A DNA stretch of 19,165 nt from Clostridiales bacterium. Its GTDB lineage: Bacteria; Bacillota; Clostridia; Oscillospirales; Oscillospiraceae. The notes below the pieces were generated by a model. That model worked only from the letters and a program-made list of their open reading frames with translations, did not search any database and had not been told where the DNA came from. The translations under genes were made by a program, and so were the position numbers. The DNA lies in NCBI GenBank assembly GCA_003516765.1, contig DPCD01000130.1:1-19165 (forward strand), written 5' to 3'. Of this stretch, positions 1 to 7,644 are shown piece after piece; position 1 is the first letter of the stretch; each line of letters begins with the position of its first letter.

Positions 1-1584
1 GAATACGGCCAGCCGATGCACGCCTTCGACTACCGCTACGTCTCCGGCGGCAAGATCATCGTCCGCCGCGCAGGCGAGGACAAGACGCTCACGACGCTGG
101 ACGGCAACGTGCGCAATCTGCAGCCCGACATGCTCGTCATCGCCGACGAAACGAAGCCCGTCGGTCTTGCCGGTATCATGGGCGGCGAGAACAGCGAAAT
201 TGTCTCCGACACGGTCGACGTCGTCTTTGAATCCGCGAATTTCTCGGGCGCTTCCATCCGCAAGACGGCGCTCGCGCTCGGTATGCGCACGGACGCTTCG
301 GCGAAATTTGAAAAGGACATCGACCCGATGCTCACCGTCCCCGCCGTCAACCGCGCGTGCGAGCTGGTGGAGCTTCTCGGCGCAGGCGAGGTCATGGACG
401 GCATGATCGATATCATCAACTACGTCCCCGCACCCGTCACGCTCCCGCTGGAGCCGGAAAAGATCAACGCGCTGCTTGGCACCGAGATTCCCGAGGCGGA
501 TATGATCGAGTACCTGCGCCGCGAAGAGGTACCGGTGGTAGACGGGCAGATTCAGGTTCCGTCCTGGCGTCCGGACCTTCGCTGCATGGCAGATATTGCA
601 GAAGAGGTTGCCCGCTATTATGGGTACAATAACATCGAAACCACGCTCATGCGCGGCACGACGACCCGCGGCGGCTATTCCGAGACCGCGATGCTCGAGA
701 ATCAGGCAGGCGCTGCGGCAAGAAGCCTGGGCTACAGCGAGATTATCACCTACTCGTTCGTCTCCCCCGCATCGTTTGACGCAGTCCGCATTCCGAAGGA
801 CTCTCCCCTGCGCAGAACTCTGAAGCTCGTCAACCCGCTGGGGGAAGACACCTCCATCATGCGCACGATCATCCTGCCGAGCATGCTGGACATTCTCTCC
901 CGCAACTACGCGATGAAGAACAAGGGCGTCAAGCTCTATGAGCTGGGCAGAGTTTATCTTCCGATCGACGGACAGGATCTTCCCGAAGAGCCGCGCCACC
1001 TGATCTTCGGCACCTACGGCGAGCACGAAACCTTCTTCACGATGAAGGGCGAAATTGACGCGCTGCTGCAGCTTCTGAACGTCAAGCCCGCCGAGTATGT
1101 CGCAAACCGCGAAAACCCGAGCTATCATCCCGGTCGCTGCGCCGACATTCTCATTGACGGCAAGCTCGCCGGTACCATCGGTCAGATTCATCCGCTGGTC
1201 GCGGAAGCCTACGGCATCGGCGGCGAGGTCTATGTTGCGGACCTCGACTTCACGACGATCGAAGCGTCTCTCGCCGAAGAGCGCGTCTTCCACAGCCTGC
1301 CGCGCTTCCCGGCAGTCACGCGCGATCTGGCGCTGGTCTGCGACGAATCGCTCACCGTGGGCGAGCTCGAGCGCTGCATCTCGGCTGCCGCCGGCAAGCT
1401 CCTGCGCAAGATCAACCTCTTTGATATCTACCGCGGACCCGGCGTCGCCGCCGGCAAGAAGAGCGTCGCCTTCTCTCTCGAGCTGCGCGCCGACGACCGG
1501 ACGCTCACCGACGAGGATTCCACCGGCGTTGTGGACAAGGTCCTCAAGGCGCTCAAGGAAGAAAAGGACGTCACGCTCCGCTGA
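1..1584 (+). CDS. pheT: Phenylalanine--tRNA ligase beta subunit, 5'-truncated by window edge
   Basis: The reading frame is open from base 1 and begins EYGQPMHAFD, so the true start and the N-terminal tRNA-binding/B1 part lie upstream. PheT pairs with PheS as a heterotetramer that charges tRNA-Phe. The B3/4 editing domain covers the first ~130 residues: the His in MHAFD, the AGIMGG loop and the Glu in VVFES match the known editing pocket for misacylated Tyr-tRNA. A B5 domain follows (about 145-215, with SWRPDLRCMADIAEEVARYYGY). After it come the catalytic-like domain (about 230-420) and the C-terminal anticodon-binding FDX-ACB domain (about 430-527, starting LPRFPAVTRDLAL). It ends with TGA at 1582-1584. 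I see no clear terminator hairpin behind it; the next gene has its own promoter. The family assignment is secure. pheS is presumably upstream, outside the window. Confidence 0.97.
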   Translation, partial: EYGQPMHAFDYRYVSGGKIIVRRAGEDKTLTTLDGNVRNLQPDMLVIADETKPVGLAGIMGGENSEIVSDTVDVVFESANFSGASIRKTALALGMRTDASAKFEKDIDPMLTVPAVNRACELVELLGAGEVMDGMIDIINYVPAPVTLPLEPEKINALLGTEIPEADMIEYLRREEVPVVDGQIQVPSWRPDLRCMADIAEEVARYYGYNNIETTLMRGTTTRGGYSETAMLENQAGAAARSLGYSEIITYSFVSPASFDAVRIPKDSPLRRTLKLVNPLGEDTSIMRTIILPSMLDILSRNYAMKNKGVKLYELGRVYLPIDGQDLPEEPRHLIFGTYGEHETFFTMKGEIDALLQLLNVKPAEYVANRENPSYHPGRCADILIDGKLAGTIGQIHPLVAEAYGIGGEVYVADLDFTTIEASLAEERVFHSLPRFPAVTRDLALVCDESLTVGELERCISAAAGKLLRKINLFDIYRGPGVAAGKKSVAFSLELRADDRTLTDEDSTGVVDKVLKALKEEKDVTLR

Positions 1585-1695
1585 TGCACCGGGGATCTTC
1601 CTCTCGTCTGCTTCGTTGGTTGCCAATAATATATCTTGTGTGGCATTATGTCATCCGGCGCAAAATCTTGTAACATAAATGAAATGTTCAGGATA

Positions 1696-1724
1696 TTTAC
1701 ATTGCCCGGCAAATATACTATGAT
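1696..1724 (+). promoter_or_regulatory. Sigma-A-type promoter for the ireB-family gene
   Basis: TTTACA (1696-1701), a 17-nt spacer and TATGAT (1719-1724) each match the vegetative consensus at five of six positions. Transcription would start near 1731, giving a leader of about 30 nt that carries the AAGGAGG ribosome binding site at 1744-1750. The rest of the 175-nt gap after pheT (1585-1695) is AT-rich and shows no other structure I can support. Confidence 0.7.
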
Positions 1725-1759
1725 ACTAACAACAAAACCGACGAAGGAGGTTAACCGTT

Positions 1760-2005
1760 ATGAACGACAATACGATCAAATTTGTAGTTCCCGATGAAGC
1801 CGATCAAGAGATGAAAGCACTGCTCACAACCGTATACAGCGCGCTGAGTGAAAAAGGGTACAATCCCATCAATCAGATCGTCGGTTACCTGCTTTCCGAA
1901 GACCCGACCTATATCACGAACTACAAAAGCGCCAGAAGCCTCATCTGCAAGGTAGACCGCGACGAGCTGCTGCAGGAGCTGGTCCGGCATTATCTGTTCG
2001 ATTGA
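1760..2005 (+). CDS. IreB-family regulatory phosphoprotein (DUF965/UPF0297)
   Basis: This 81-residue protein carries the family signature [22 protein letters not shown] (residues ~31-52) and the C-terminal acidic/basic helix [13 protein letters not shown]; the length is normal for the family. In Enterococcus faecalis the homologue IreB is a small dimeric protein phosphorylated on N-terminal threonines by the PASTA kinase IreK and dephosphorylated by IreP, and it influences cephalosporin resistance. Here Thr5, just before IKF, is the only threonine in the N-terminal tail, so at most one of the two sites seems conserved. ATG at 1760 is preceded by AAGGAGG with 9-nt spacing. In many Bacillota the gene sits with alaS and ruvX; here it stands alone with its own promoter and terminator. 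The substrate role in this organism is inference. Confidence 0.93.
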   Translation: MNDNTIKFVVPDEADQEMKALLTTVYSALSEKGYNPINQIVGYLLSEDPTYITNYKSARSLICKVDRDELLQELVRHYLFD

Positions 2006-2010
2006 GTTTC

Positions 2011-2041
2011 AAATCAGGCGGCTTACGCCGCCTGATTTTTT
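2011..2041 (+). terminator. Intrinsic terminator after the ireB-family gene
   Basis: There is a perfect 12-bp inverted repeat (2011-2022 with 2027-2038) with a TTAC loop, G+C-rich at its core, running into a T tract at 2036-2041. It starts 5 nt after the stop codon and closes a single-gene transcription unit. Confidence 0.93.
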
Positions 2042-2057
2042 GCGCGAAAACAAAGAT

Positions 2058-2086
2058 TTGCTTTTCGGGGAAAAATCTGCTATACT
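2058..2086 (+). promoter_or_regulatory. Extended -10 promoter for the 97-residue protein gene
   Basis: TTGCTT (2058-2063), a 17-nt spacer and TATACT (2081-2086), with TGC directly before the -10, make an extended -10 promoter with a weak -35. The predicted start near 2093 leaves a leader of about 89 nt, rich in short T runs and with a GGCG...CGCC pairing around 2129-2160. I could not match this leader to a known riboswitch. Confidence 0.6.
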
Positions 2087-2181
2087 GTATGGTAGTATAT
2101 GATTTTTGCCAGATTGTACGGCATTTTTCGGGCGTTTTGCGGTTTTTCCGCCGCAGCGCCACATGATCAAGGAGGTTCGTA

Positions 2182-2475
2182 ATGGCAGACGAAAAGACCG
2201 TCCTGCAATACAAGGGTCGTCCCCTGATGCGCAAGGACAACATGATTTACTACGGCTCCATGGCAGACTCGCACATTGTCATGCTGCAGATTCTTGAGAC
2301 CAAAAAGGTCCAGGACACTGACATCGCAACGCGCGTGAGCGTGGAGCTTCAGCTCACGGATCCCAACGCAAGAGCCAAGGACCGCATTGTGAAGAAGAGC
2401 GAAAAAGACGGCTTCTTCACCGCGCTCGATCTGGGAAGCGTATGGCTGACGCGCGCGCTTTCCGCAAAAAAATAA
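2182..2475 (+). CDS. Conserved-looking small protein of unknown function, 97 aa
   Basis: I do not recognise this protein. It has no signal peptide, membrane helix, cysteine or nucleotide-binding motif. The sequence is mixed alpha/beta in appearance, starts with a short beta-like stretch (TVLQYKGRPLMRKDNMIYYG), has a likely strand-rich centre (SHIVMLQILETKKV, ATRVSVELQL) and ends with a basic tail. ATG at 2182 has AAGGAGG (2169-2175) at 6-nt spacing. The gene is convincingly real because it has its own promoter, a strong ribosome binding site and two terminators behind it. It lies between ireB and spoVAD but is insulated from both, so the context suggests no function. Confidence 0.85.
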   Translation: MADEKTVLQYKGRPLMRKDNMIYYGSMADSHIVMLQILETKKVQDTDIATRVSVELQLTDPNARAKDRIVKKSEKDGFFTALDLGSVWLTRALSAKK

Positions 2476-2500
2476 GTTCCGTTCCGCGTATACCGACAGA

Positions 2501-2536
2501 AGAAGCCGCACACAATATGGGTGCGACTTCTTTTTC
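2501..2536 (+). terminator. First of two tandem terminators
   Basis: An 11-bp stem with one mismatch (2501-2511 with 2521-2531) and a 9-nt loop is followed by a T tract. It lies 25 nt after the stop codon of the 97-residue gene. Confidence 0.85.
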
Positions 2537-2555
2537 ATTTTTCCATTCCTCTTTG

Positions 2556-2586
2556 CTGCGGCAGATTTCTGCCGCAGTCTTTTTTT
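2556..2586 (+). terminator. Second tandem terminator, upstream of the spoVAD promoter
   Basis: A perfect 10-bp stem (CTGCGGCAGA at 2556-2565 with 2568-2577) is followed by TCTTTTTTT. Its T tract ends only 8 nt before the -35 element of the spoVAD promoter, so it shields spoVAD from vegetative read-through. Confidence 0.9.
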
Positions 2587-2594
2587 GCCCGCGT

Positions 2595-2623
2595 GCGTAA
2601 AACCCGGATTATCCGGCATACTA
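2595..2623 (+). promoter_or_regulatory. Sigma-G-type (forespore) promoter for spoVAD-spoVAE
   Basis: GCGTA (2595-2599), a 17-nt spacer and CATACTA (2617-2623) match the Bacillus sigma-G consensus GHATR-N17/18-CATNHTA at four of five -35 positions and all specified -10 positions. The predicted start is near 2630, just before the AGGAGGG ribosome binding site. The spoVA operon is a classic sigma-G target, so sequence and function agree. Confidence 0.72.
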
Positions 2624-2643
2624 GGGAAAAAGGAGGGAATGTT

Positions 2644-3663
2644 ATGAATGAACTGCGAAAAGGCAGACAGAGCATCGTCTTTCCCAATTACCCGTCCATT
2701 GCGGCAAGTGCTGCCGTCGCCGGAAAAAAAGAGGGCGAAGGTCCGCTGCGCGCGGATTTTGATCAAATCGCCGCAGATACAAAGCTTGGTCAAGCCAGCT
2801 GGGAAAAAGCAGAGAGCATGCTGCAGAAAACGGCGTTCGAGCTGGCGCTGGAAAAAGCGTCTCTTGCCTGCGGGGATCTCGACATTCTGTTTGCCGGAGA
2901 CCTTCTCAACCAGTGCATCAGCTCCAGCTTTGCCGCCAGAGACACCAATCTTCCGTTTCTGGGGCTCTACGGCGCCTGCTCGACGATGGCAGAGTCCTTG
3001 CTGCTTGCAGCGAGCTTTGTAAACGCAGGCTATGCAAAAAGAGCTGCCGCGCTGACGTCTTCACACTTTGCCTCCGCCGAGCGGCAATACCGCTTTCCTC
3101 TGGGCTACGGCGGGCAGCGCACGCCGACCGCGCAGTGGACCGTGACGGCAAGCGGCTGCTGCATTGTCTCAACTGGCGGCAAAGGACCGTTCATTGAGGG
3201 CGCGACCATCGGAAAAATTCAGGATTTCGGCATCAAGGACGCAAACAACATGGGAGCTGCGATGGCGCCCGCTGCCATCGACACCATCCGGCAGCATTTT
3301 GAGGATTTCCATCGCCGCCCGCAGGACTACGACCTGATCGTCACCGGAGATCTGGGGCTTCTCGGCAAACAGATTGTCCTCGAGCAGCTGCAGCAGGACG
3401 GGTTTGATCTTGCCGGTCGCTACAACGACTGCGGCGTCATGATCTTTGACACCGAACGGCAGGACGTTCACGCCGGCGGCTCCGGCTGCGGGTGCAGCGC
3501 CAGCGTCCTGTGCGGGCATCTGCTGCGCCGGATGCGCGAGGGCGAACTTCATCGGCTGCTGTTCTGCGCGACGGGCGCGCTGCTGTCTCCGGTTTCCTCG
3601 TGGCAGGGCGAGTCCATCCCCGGTGTGTGTCACGCCGTTTCCATCGTCACGGAAAGAAGGTGA
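2644..3663 (+). CDS. spoVAD: Stage V sporulation protein AD
   Basis: The 339-residue product has the thiolase-like fold seen in SpoVAD, the dipicolinic-acid-binding part of the SpoVA channel that loads Ca-DPA into the forespore and releases it during germination. Diagnostic segments are LGLYGACSTMAESLLL (107-122, with Cys112 at the old thiolase nucleophile position), RFPLGYGGQRTPTAQWTVTA (150-169), and HAGGSGCGCSASVL near residue 280. ATG at 2644 was chosen because AGGAGGG at 2631-2637 sits just upstream; the open frame extends further 5' but through the terminators and promoter. The next gene, spoVAE, starts 4 nt after the stop, with its ribosome binding site overlapping the end of spoVAD. 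spoVAC, which usually precedes spoVAD, is absent here. Confidence 0.97.
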   Translation: MNELRKGRQSIVFPNYPSIAASAAVAGKKEGEGPLRADFDQIAADTKLGQASWEKAESMLQKTAFELALEKASLACGDLDILFAGDLLNQCISSSFAARDTNLPFLGLYGACSTMAESLLLAASFVNAGYAKRAAALTSSHFASAERQYRFPLGYGGQRTPTAQWTVTASGCCIVSTGGKGPFIEGATIGKIQDFGIKDANNMGAAMAPAAIDTIRQHFEDFHRRPQDYDLIVTGDLGLLGKQIVLEQLQQDGFDLAGRYNDCGVMIFDTERQDVHAGGSGCGCSASVLCGHLLRRMREGELHRLLFCATGALLSPVSSWQGESIPGVCHAVSIVTERR

Positions 3664-3667
3664 GACT

Positions 3668-4024
3668 GTGGAATATCTCAAGGCATTTCTCGTCGGCGGC
3701 GCAATTTGCATGGTCGGTCAGATTCTGATTGACAAAACGAAGCTTACCCCCGCGCGAATTCTCGTCTGCTTCGTCGTGCTGGGCGTCATTCTGGGTGGCG
3801 CGGGCGTGTATGAAAAGCTTGTCGATTTCGCCGGCGCTGGTGCAACCGTACCTCTGACCGGCTTCGGATATAATCTTTCCAAGGGTGTGCGTGAGGCGGT
3901 TTTGGAGGACGGACTGCTCGGCGCGCTCACAGGCGGGCTAAAAGCTGCCGCAGGCGGCATCACCGCCGCAATGGTCTTCGGCTTTCTCGCCGCACTTCTG
4001 TTTGACCCGAAGGATAAGGCATAA
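3668..4024 (+). CDS. spoVAE: Stage V sporulation protein AE (SpoVAEb type), GTG start
   Basis: This is a 118-residue hydrophobic membrane protein of the normal SpoVAE(b) length, starting VEYLKAFLVGGAICMVGQIL. It has further helices around VCFVVLGVILGGAGVY, a Gly-rich stretch LGALTGGLKAAAGGITAAM, and a final helix ending FDPKDKA. It is one of the inner-membrane components needed with SpoVAC and SpoVAD for Ca-DPA uptake into the forespore. The GTG at 3668 is chosen because AGAAGG (3655-3660), overlapping the end of spoVAD, lies 7 nt upstream; the longer frame back to 3446 only shadows spoVAD. It is translationally linked to spoVAD and shares its sigma-G promoter. Confidence 0.94.
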   Translation: MEYLKAFLVGGAICMVGQILIDKTKLTPARILVCFVVLGVILGGAGVYEKLVDFAGAGATVPLTGFGYNLSKGVREAVLEDGLLGALTGGLKAAAGGITAAMVFGFLAALLFDPKDKA

Positions 4025-4060
4025 GCCGTCGGGAAAGCGATGCATCTTTGGATAGCAATT

Positions 4061-4104
4061 CAGCCCGCAAACCGGAAAGGTTCGGTTTGCGGGCTGCGTT
4101 TTCA
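4061..4104. terminator. Bidirectional terminator between spoVAE and addA
   Basis: A perfect 14-bp stem (4061-4074 with 4083-4096) with an 8-nt loop is followed rightward by CGTTTT. Reading leftward it comes 5 nt after the addA stop codon, though the leftward T tract is poor. It serves the converging spoVAE and addA transcripts. Confidence 0.85.
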
Positions 4105-7100
4105 GTCGAGATGATACGCACAGTCGCAGGAGAAGAAATAGAGAATTTTTTCCTTGACCGGCGCGCCGTAGATTCTTGTCAGTGCTTTGGCATAGGCATT
4201 CAGCTGCGCGCAATAGCGCGCAGCGCACGCCTGCGGTCCGTCGGGCGTCCGGTCTGTCTTGAAATCAACCAGCACAATGCCGTCAGCTTCCTCCCAGAAG
4301 CAGTCGACTACGCCCTGCAACATCACCTGCTCTCCTGCCGCAGCGGGCGCAAACTCCACCGCGTCCGTCAGAAGCGAAAATTTGAACTCCCTGTGAAGCT
4401 TCTCTGCCTGCAAAATCCGCGCGCCGAAGGGTGCGGCGAAAAGCCGCTCAATACGCACTTTTTCCACACCCTGCGCCTGCTCCGGCGTCAGGAATTTTTC
4501 CCGCGTCAGGCGCTCCAGCTCCTGCTCGATGCCGTCCGCTGTCCGGCAGGCATTATAGTCGGCAAACTGCATGAAAAGGTGCGTGGCGCTGCCGCGCGCC
4601 CTGCCGGAAAGCTTCTTTTTCGCACCGAAGACCGGTAGGCGGAAGCGCTCGGGGTTTTTCGTCTCCTGCGGGGTCTGCTCGGCAGCCTCCAGATCGAGAA
4701 GCCGTCCTTTGAGCGCGGTTGCCGTAAGCTTCGAGGGCATGTTCGACGCGGCAAGGTGCGCATAGGGCGCAAAATCGTAGTCCGGCGCAGCAGGCTTTTC
4801 CGTTTCAGGCATCTCCGGCGCAGCTTCCGGAAGCGCAGTCTGCATCTGCTCCGACGAGCGGTGCAGCTGAATCAGCCATGGGATATTCTGCACCGAGCTG
4901 ACATCATTGGGACCGGTCTCGGCAAACAATTCTCCTGCTTCCGTCCGGCAGAGCGCTGCCATCAGCACCCAGTCGCCCAGGCAAAGCGCGCTGCCTGCCG
5001 TCCGGGGCGGAAGCGGAAGCGTGAGTGCTTCGTTCCACTTTTTGAGCGTGGAGGATAGCTTTCCGGAGCAGTAGCTCATGACCAGCATCTCCTTCGCGCG
5101 CGTCATTGCCACATACAAAACGCGAAGCTCCTCGGCAATCGTCTGGCGCGTCTTCTTTTCGGCAATTGCCATGCGCGCAAGAGACGGAAAATACGCGCGC
5201 TTTTCCATATCCACAACGTTCGCGCCGATATACAGTGAGCTGTCGAGCAGCACGCTCATCGAAGCATCGCTCCGGTTAAACTGCCGCGACAAATCCGCAA
5301 GAAACACCACCGGAAACTCCAGTCCCTTTGACTGGTGGATGGTCATAATCTGCACGGCGTCTGCTGGTCCTGCCTGCGCGCGCGAAGACGGCAGCTGTCC
5401 GCTCTCTTCCAGCTCGTCCATATACCGCAAAAAGCCCATCAGGCTCTGATTTCCAGTGGCGGAAAAGGCAGACGCCTGCGCGCACAGCAGCTGCAGATTC
5501 TCCCGCCGCGCCGCGCCGTCTTCCATCGCGGAAAATACATCCTCCATGGCGGTCGTCTGCAGAACAAGGTCCAGAAGCTCCCCGAGCGGCAGAAGCCTGC
5601 TTTGTTCGCGCATCTCGGAAAGCCATGATAAAAAGCTATCGAGCGCCTGTCCGCGGTCTTCCATGGAAAGCAGGCAGTCGTAAAAATCCCCGGTTCGAAG
5701 CTTCCCTCTTGCACGCGCCAGATCCTCAGGCGGCACACCGAACGCTGGGCTGGACAGCGCCGTTACCAGTTCCACATCCCGGTGCGGGTTGTCAATCACC
5801 TTGAGCGCCGCAAGCAGCACCTGCGCCTCGGTCGTATCAAACAGGCTCCCGCCCCGGTCGCACCGGCTGGCAATCGACTGTTTTGACAGCGCGCTTTGAT
5901 AGCTCGCGGCATTATCGCCCACGGCGCGCATGAGAATCACAATATCGCCCGGCTGCACATCGCGCAGCACGCCGCCGCTTGAAACCTGCATTTTTTCATC
6001 GAGCATCCGGCGGATGCGCGCGGCGACAAAGTCCGCCTCCGTCTCGCGCTTCTGCGGGCTTTGCTCGTCGGTCTCCGCCTTGCTCAGTTCTATGCAGTGC
6101 AGCTCCACCTTCGGCTGCGTGGTATCCGGGTAAGATAGCCCCGCGCGCAGCTTTTCGGCTTCTCCATAGGTAAGTTCGAGTTCGCCGCCCTGCATGCAAA
6201 GGGAAAACACATCGTTTGCCGCGGCAAGAACCTCTTTTCTCGACCGGAAATTATCCGAGAGCAGAATCTTTCGGGGCTCGTCGTCCTGCGCCTGCGTATA
6301 GGGCGCGTAAGCTTCATATTTCTGCAGGAAAATGCCGGGGTCTGCCAGCCGGAAGCGGTAGATCGACTGCTTCACGTCGCCGACCAGAAAACGGTTTTTC
6401 CCTCCCTTTGACACCGCCTCAAAGATGCACTCCTGCACCTCGTTGGAATCCTGGTACTCGTCGACCAGAATCTCGCGGTACTGCGCGGCAATCTCCCGCG
6501 CGCTCGAGCTGACGCTTCCGTCCTTCCGGTACAAAAGCGCAATCGTCTCATGCTCCAGATCGGAAAAGTCCAGAAGCTTTCGCCGCCGCTTTTCCTTTGT
6601 AAACGCCTCGTCGAACGCACGCAGCAGCTGCACAAGACCCGCGATGGCAGGCGCCGTCTTTTGCAGATCCGCCTCCACCTGCTGCGCCTGTGCGTAAAAT
6701 GCGCGCTGCGCGCTGCGAATCGCATCGAGCGCGTCCTTACGCAGCTTCTGCGCGCGAAGTTTCGCGGTCTCGTCTTCGCAGGACCTGACCACCGGAAGCC
6801 TCCCGAAATCGGAAATGCGGTTTTCAAAGACACCGTCCCAGGTTGTCTCCTGCATGAGCTTCTGCACCTGCAAAAGATTCTTTTCGAAAAGCGGACCGTA
6901 TTTTGCCGCCAGAATCTCGTCTCGTCCGATGCGCTTTTCCGCCTTTTGTAGACAGCCTTCCGCAAAAGACAGCGCGCTTTCCAGCTCCTGCATCCAGTAT
7001 GCGCCCCATGGGCTTTGTTCGAGCGGCGTAACCGTCTCATATGCCGCCAGCGCGCGGCGCAGCCAGTCTTCCGGGTCCTTGCGGCAGCGCACCTCGTCGT

Positions 7101-7644
7101 AGCACGAAAGGCACAGGCTGATCAGCCGCCGGTCGTCCCGCCCGAAGCCGAGCTGGTCTGCCAGCGCCTGAAATTCTGCCCGCTGCTCGCGCGTGCGGTA
7201 GAAATCCTCAAGCGTATTCTGGAAGACCTCCAATCGGATGGCATTTGCCTCAGTCTGCTCTGCCACACGGAAATCCGGCGGCAGATCGCGCAGCGTGCAA
7301 TACCTGCGGAGCATCGCCGCGCAGAAAGCATGGACCGTAGAAATCTGCGCCAGATGGATTCTCGTAAGCTGGCGCTGCAGGTGCCGATTCAAGGGATTTG
7401 CCGCAAGGTGCCTGGAAAGCTCGGCGCTGATTTTGCCGCGCAGCTCGCTTGCCGCCGCCTTCGTATAGGTAATAATCAGAAACTCGTCGATATTTGCCGG
7501 GTCGTTTTCGTTCTCCACATAGGAAAGCAGCCGGTCGACCAGCACCTTCGTCTTGCCCGAGCCTGCCGCCGCAGAGACAAGCAGCGCGCCGCCGCGGTTT
7601 TCTACCGCCGCCTGCTGCGCCGGGGTAAGCTTTATCTCAGCCAT
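4102..7644 (-). CDS. addA: ATP-dependent helicase/nuclease subunit A
   Basis: The 1180-residue product is the helicase-nuclease motor of AddAB, which resects double-strand breaks for RecA loading. The UvrD-type Walker A SAAAGSGKT lies at residues 24-32. Motif II is ILVDEYQDSN, and the later helicase motifs TIHQSKGLEFPVVFLADL and LRVLYVAMTRAKE are intact. The C-terminal PD-(D/E)XK nuclease has Asp1114 (GVVDCF) and Asp1127-Phe-Lys1129, so both activities look functional. The length is close to B. subtilis AddA. I chose ATG at 7644 (MAEIKLTPAQQ) because GAAAGGAGGAAGGCAA immediately precedes it; the 14-residue upstream extension would cover that site. The start overlaps the addB stop by 8 nt (ATGGCTGA), which implies coupled translation and equal subunit production. 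Confidence 0.97.
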   Translation of the reverse strand: MAEIKLTPAQQAAVENRGGALLVSAAAGSGKTKVLVDRLLSYVENENDPANIDEFLIITYTKAAASELRGKISAELSRHLAANPLNRHLQRQLTRIHLAQISTVHAFCAAMLRRYCTLRDLPPDFRVAEQTEANAIRLEVFQNTLEDFYRTREQRAEFQALADQLGFGRDDRRLISLCLSCYDEVRCRKDPEDWLRRALAAYETVTPLEQSPWGAYWMQELESALSFAEGCLQKAEKRIGRDEILAAKYGPLFEKNLLQVQKLMQETTWDGVFENRISDFGRLPVVRSCEDETAKLRAQKLRKDALDAIRSAQRAFYAQAQQVEADLQKTAPAIAGLVQLLRAFDEAFTKEKRRRKLLDFSDLEHETIALLYRKDGSVSSSAREIAAQYREILVDEYQDSNEVQECIFEAVSKGGKNRFLVGDVKQSIYRFRLADPGIFLQKYEAYAPYTQAQDDEPRKILLSDNFRSRKEVLAAANDVFSLCMQGGELELTYGEAEKLRAGLSYPDTTQPKVELHCIELSKAETDEQSPQKRETEADFVAARIRRMLDEKMQVSSGGVLRDVQPGDIVILMRAVGDNAASYQSALSKQSIASRCDRGGSLFDTTEAQVLLAALKVIDNPHRDVELVTALSSPAFGVPPEDLARARGKLRTGDFYDCLLSMEDRGQALDSFLSWLSEMREQSRLLPLGELLDLVLQTTAMEDVFSAMEDGAARRENLQLLCAQASAFSATGNQSLMGFLRYMDELEESGQLPSSRAQAGPADAVQIMTIHQSKGLEFPVVFLADLSRQFNRSDASMSVLLDSSLYIGANVVDMEKRAYFPSLARMAIAEKKTRQTIAEELRVLYVAMTRAKEMLVMSYCSGKLSSTLKKWNEALTLPLPPRTAGSALCLGDWVLMAALCRTEAGELFAETGPNDVSSVQNIPWLIQLHRSSEQMQTALPEAAPEMPETEKPAAPDYDFAPYAHLAASNMPSKLTATALKGRLLDLEAAEQTPQETKNPERFRLPVFGAKKKLSGRARGSATHLFMQFADYNACRTADGIEQELERLTREKFLTPEQAQGVEKVRIERLFAAPFGARILQAEKLHREFKFSLLTDAVEFAPAAAGEQVMLQGVVDCFWEEADGIVLVDFKTDRTPDGPQACAARYCAQLNAYAKALTRIYGAPVKEKILYFFSCDCAYHLD

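Noticed and set aside
2521..2643. 5' extension of spoVAD (41 extra codons)
   Set aside because: The extension runs through a terminator and the sigma-G promoter; the ribosome binding site points to ATG 2644.
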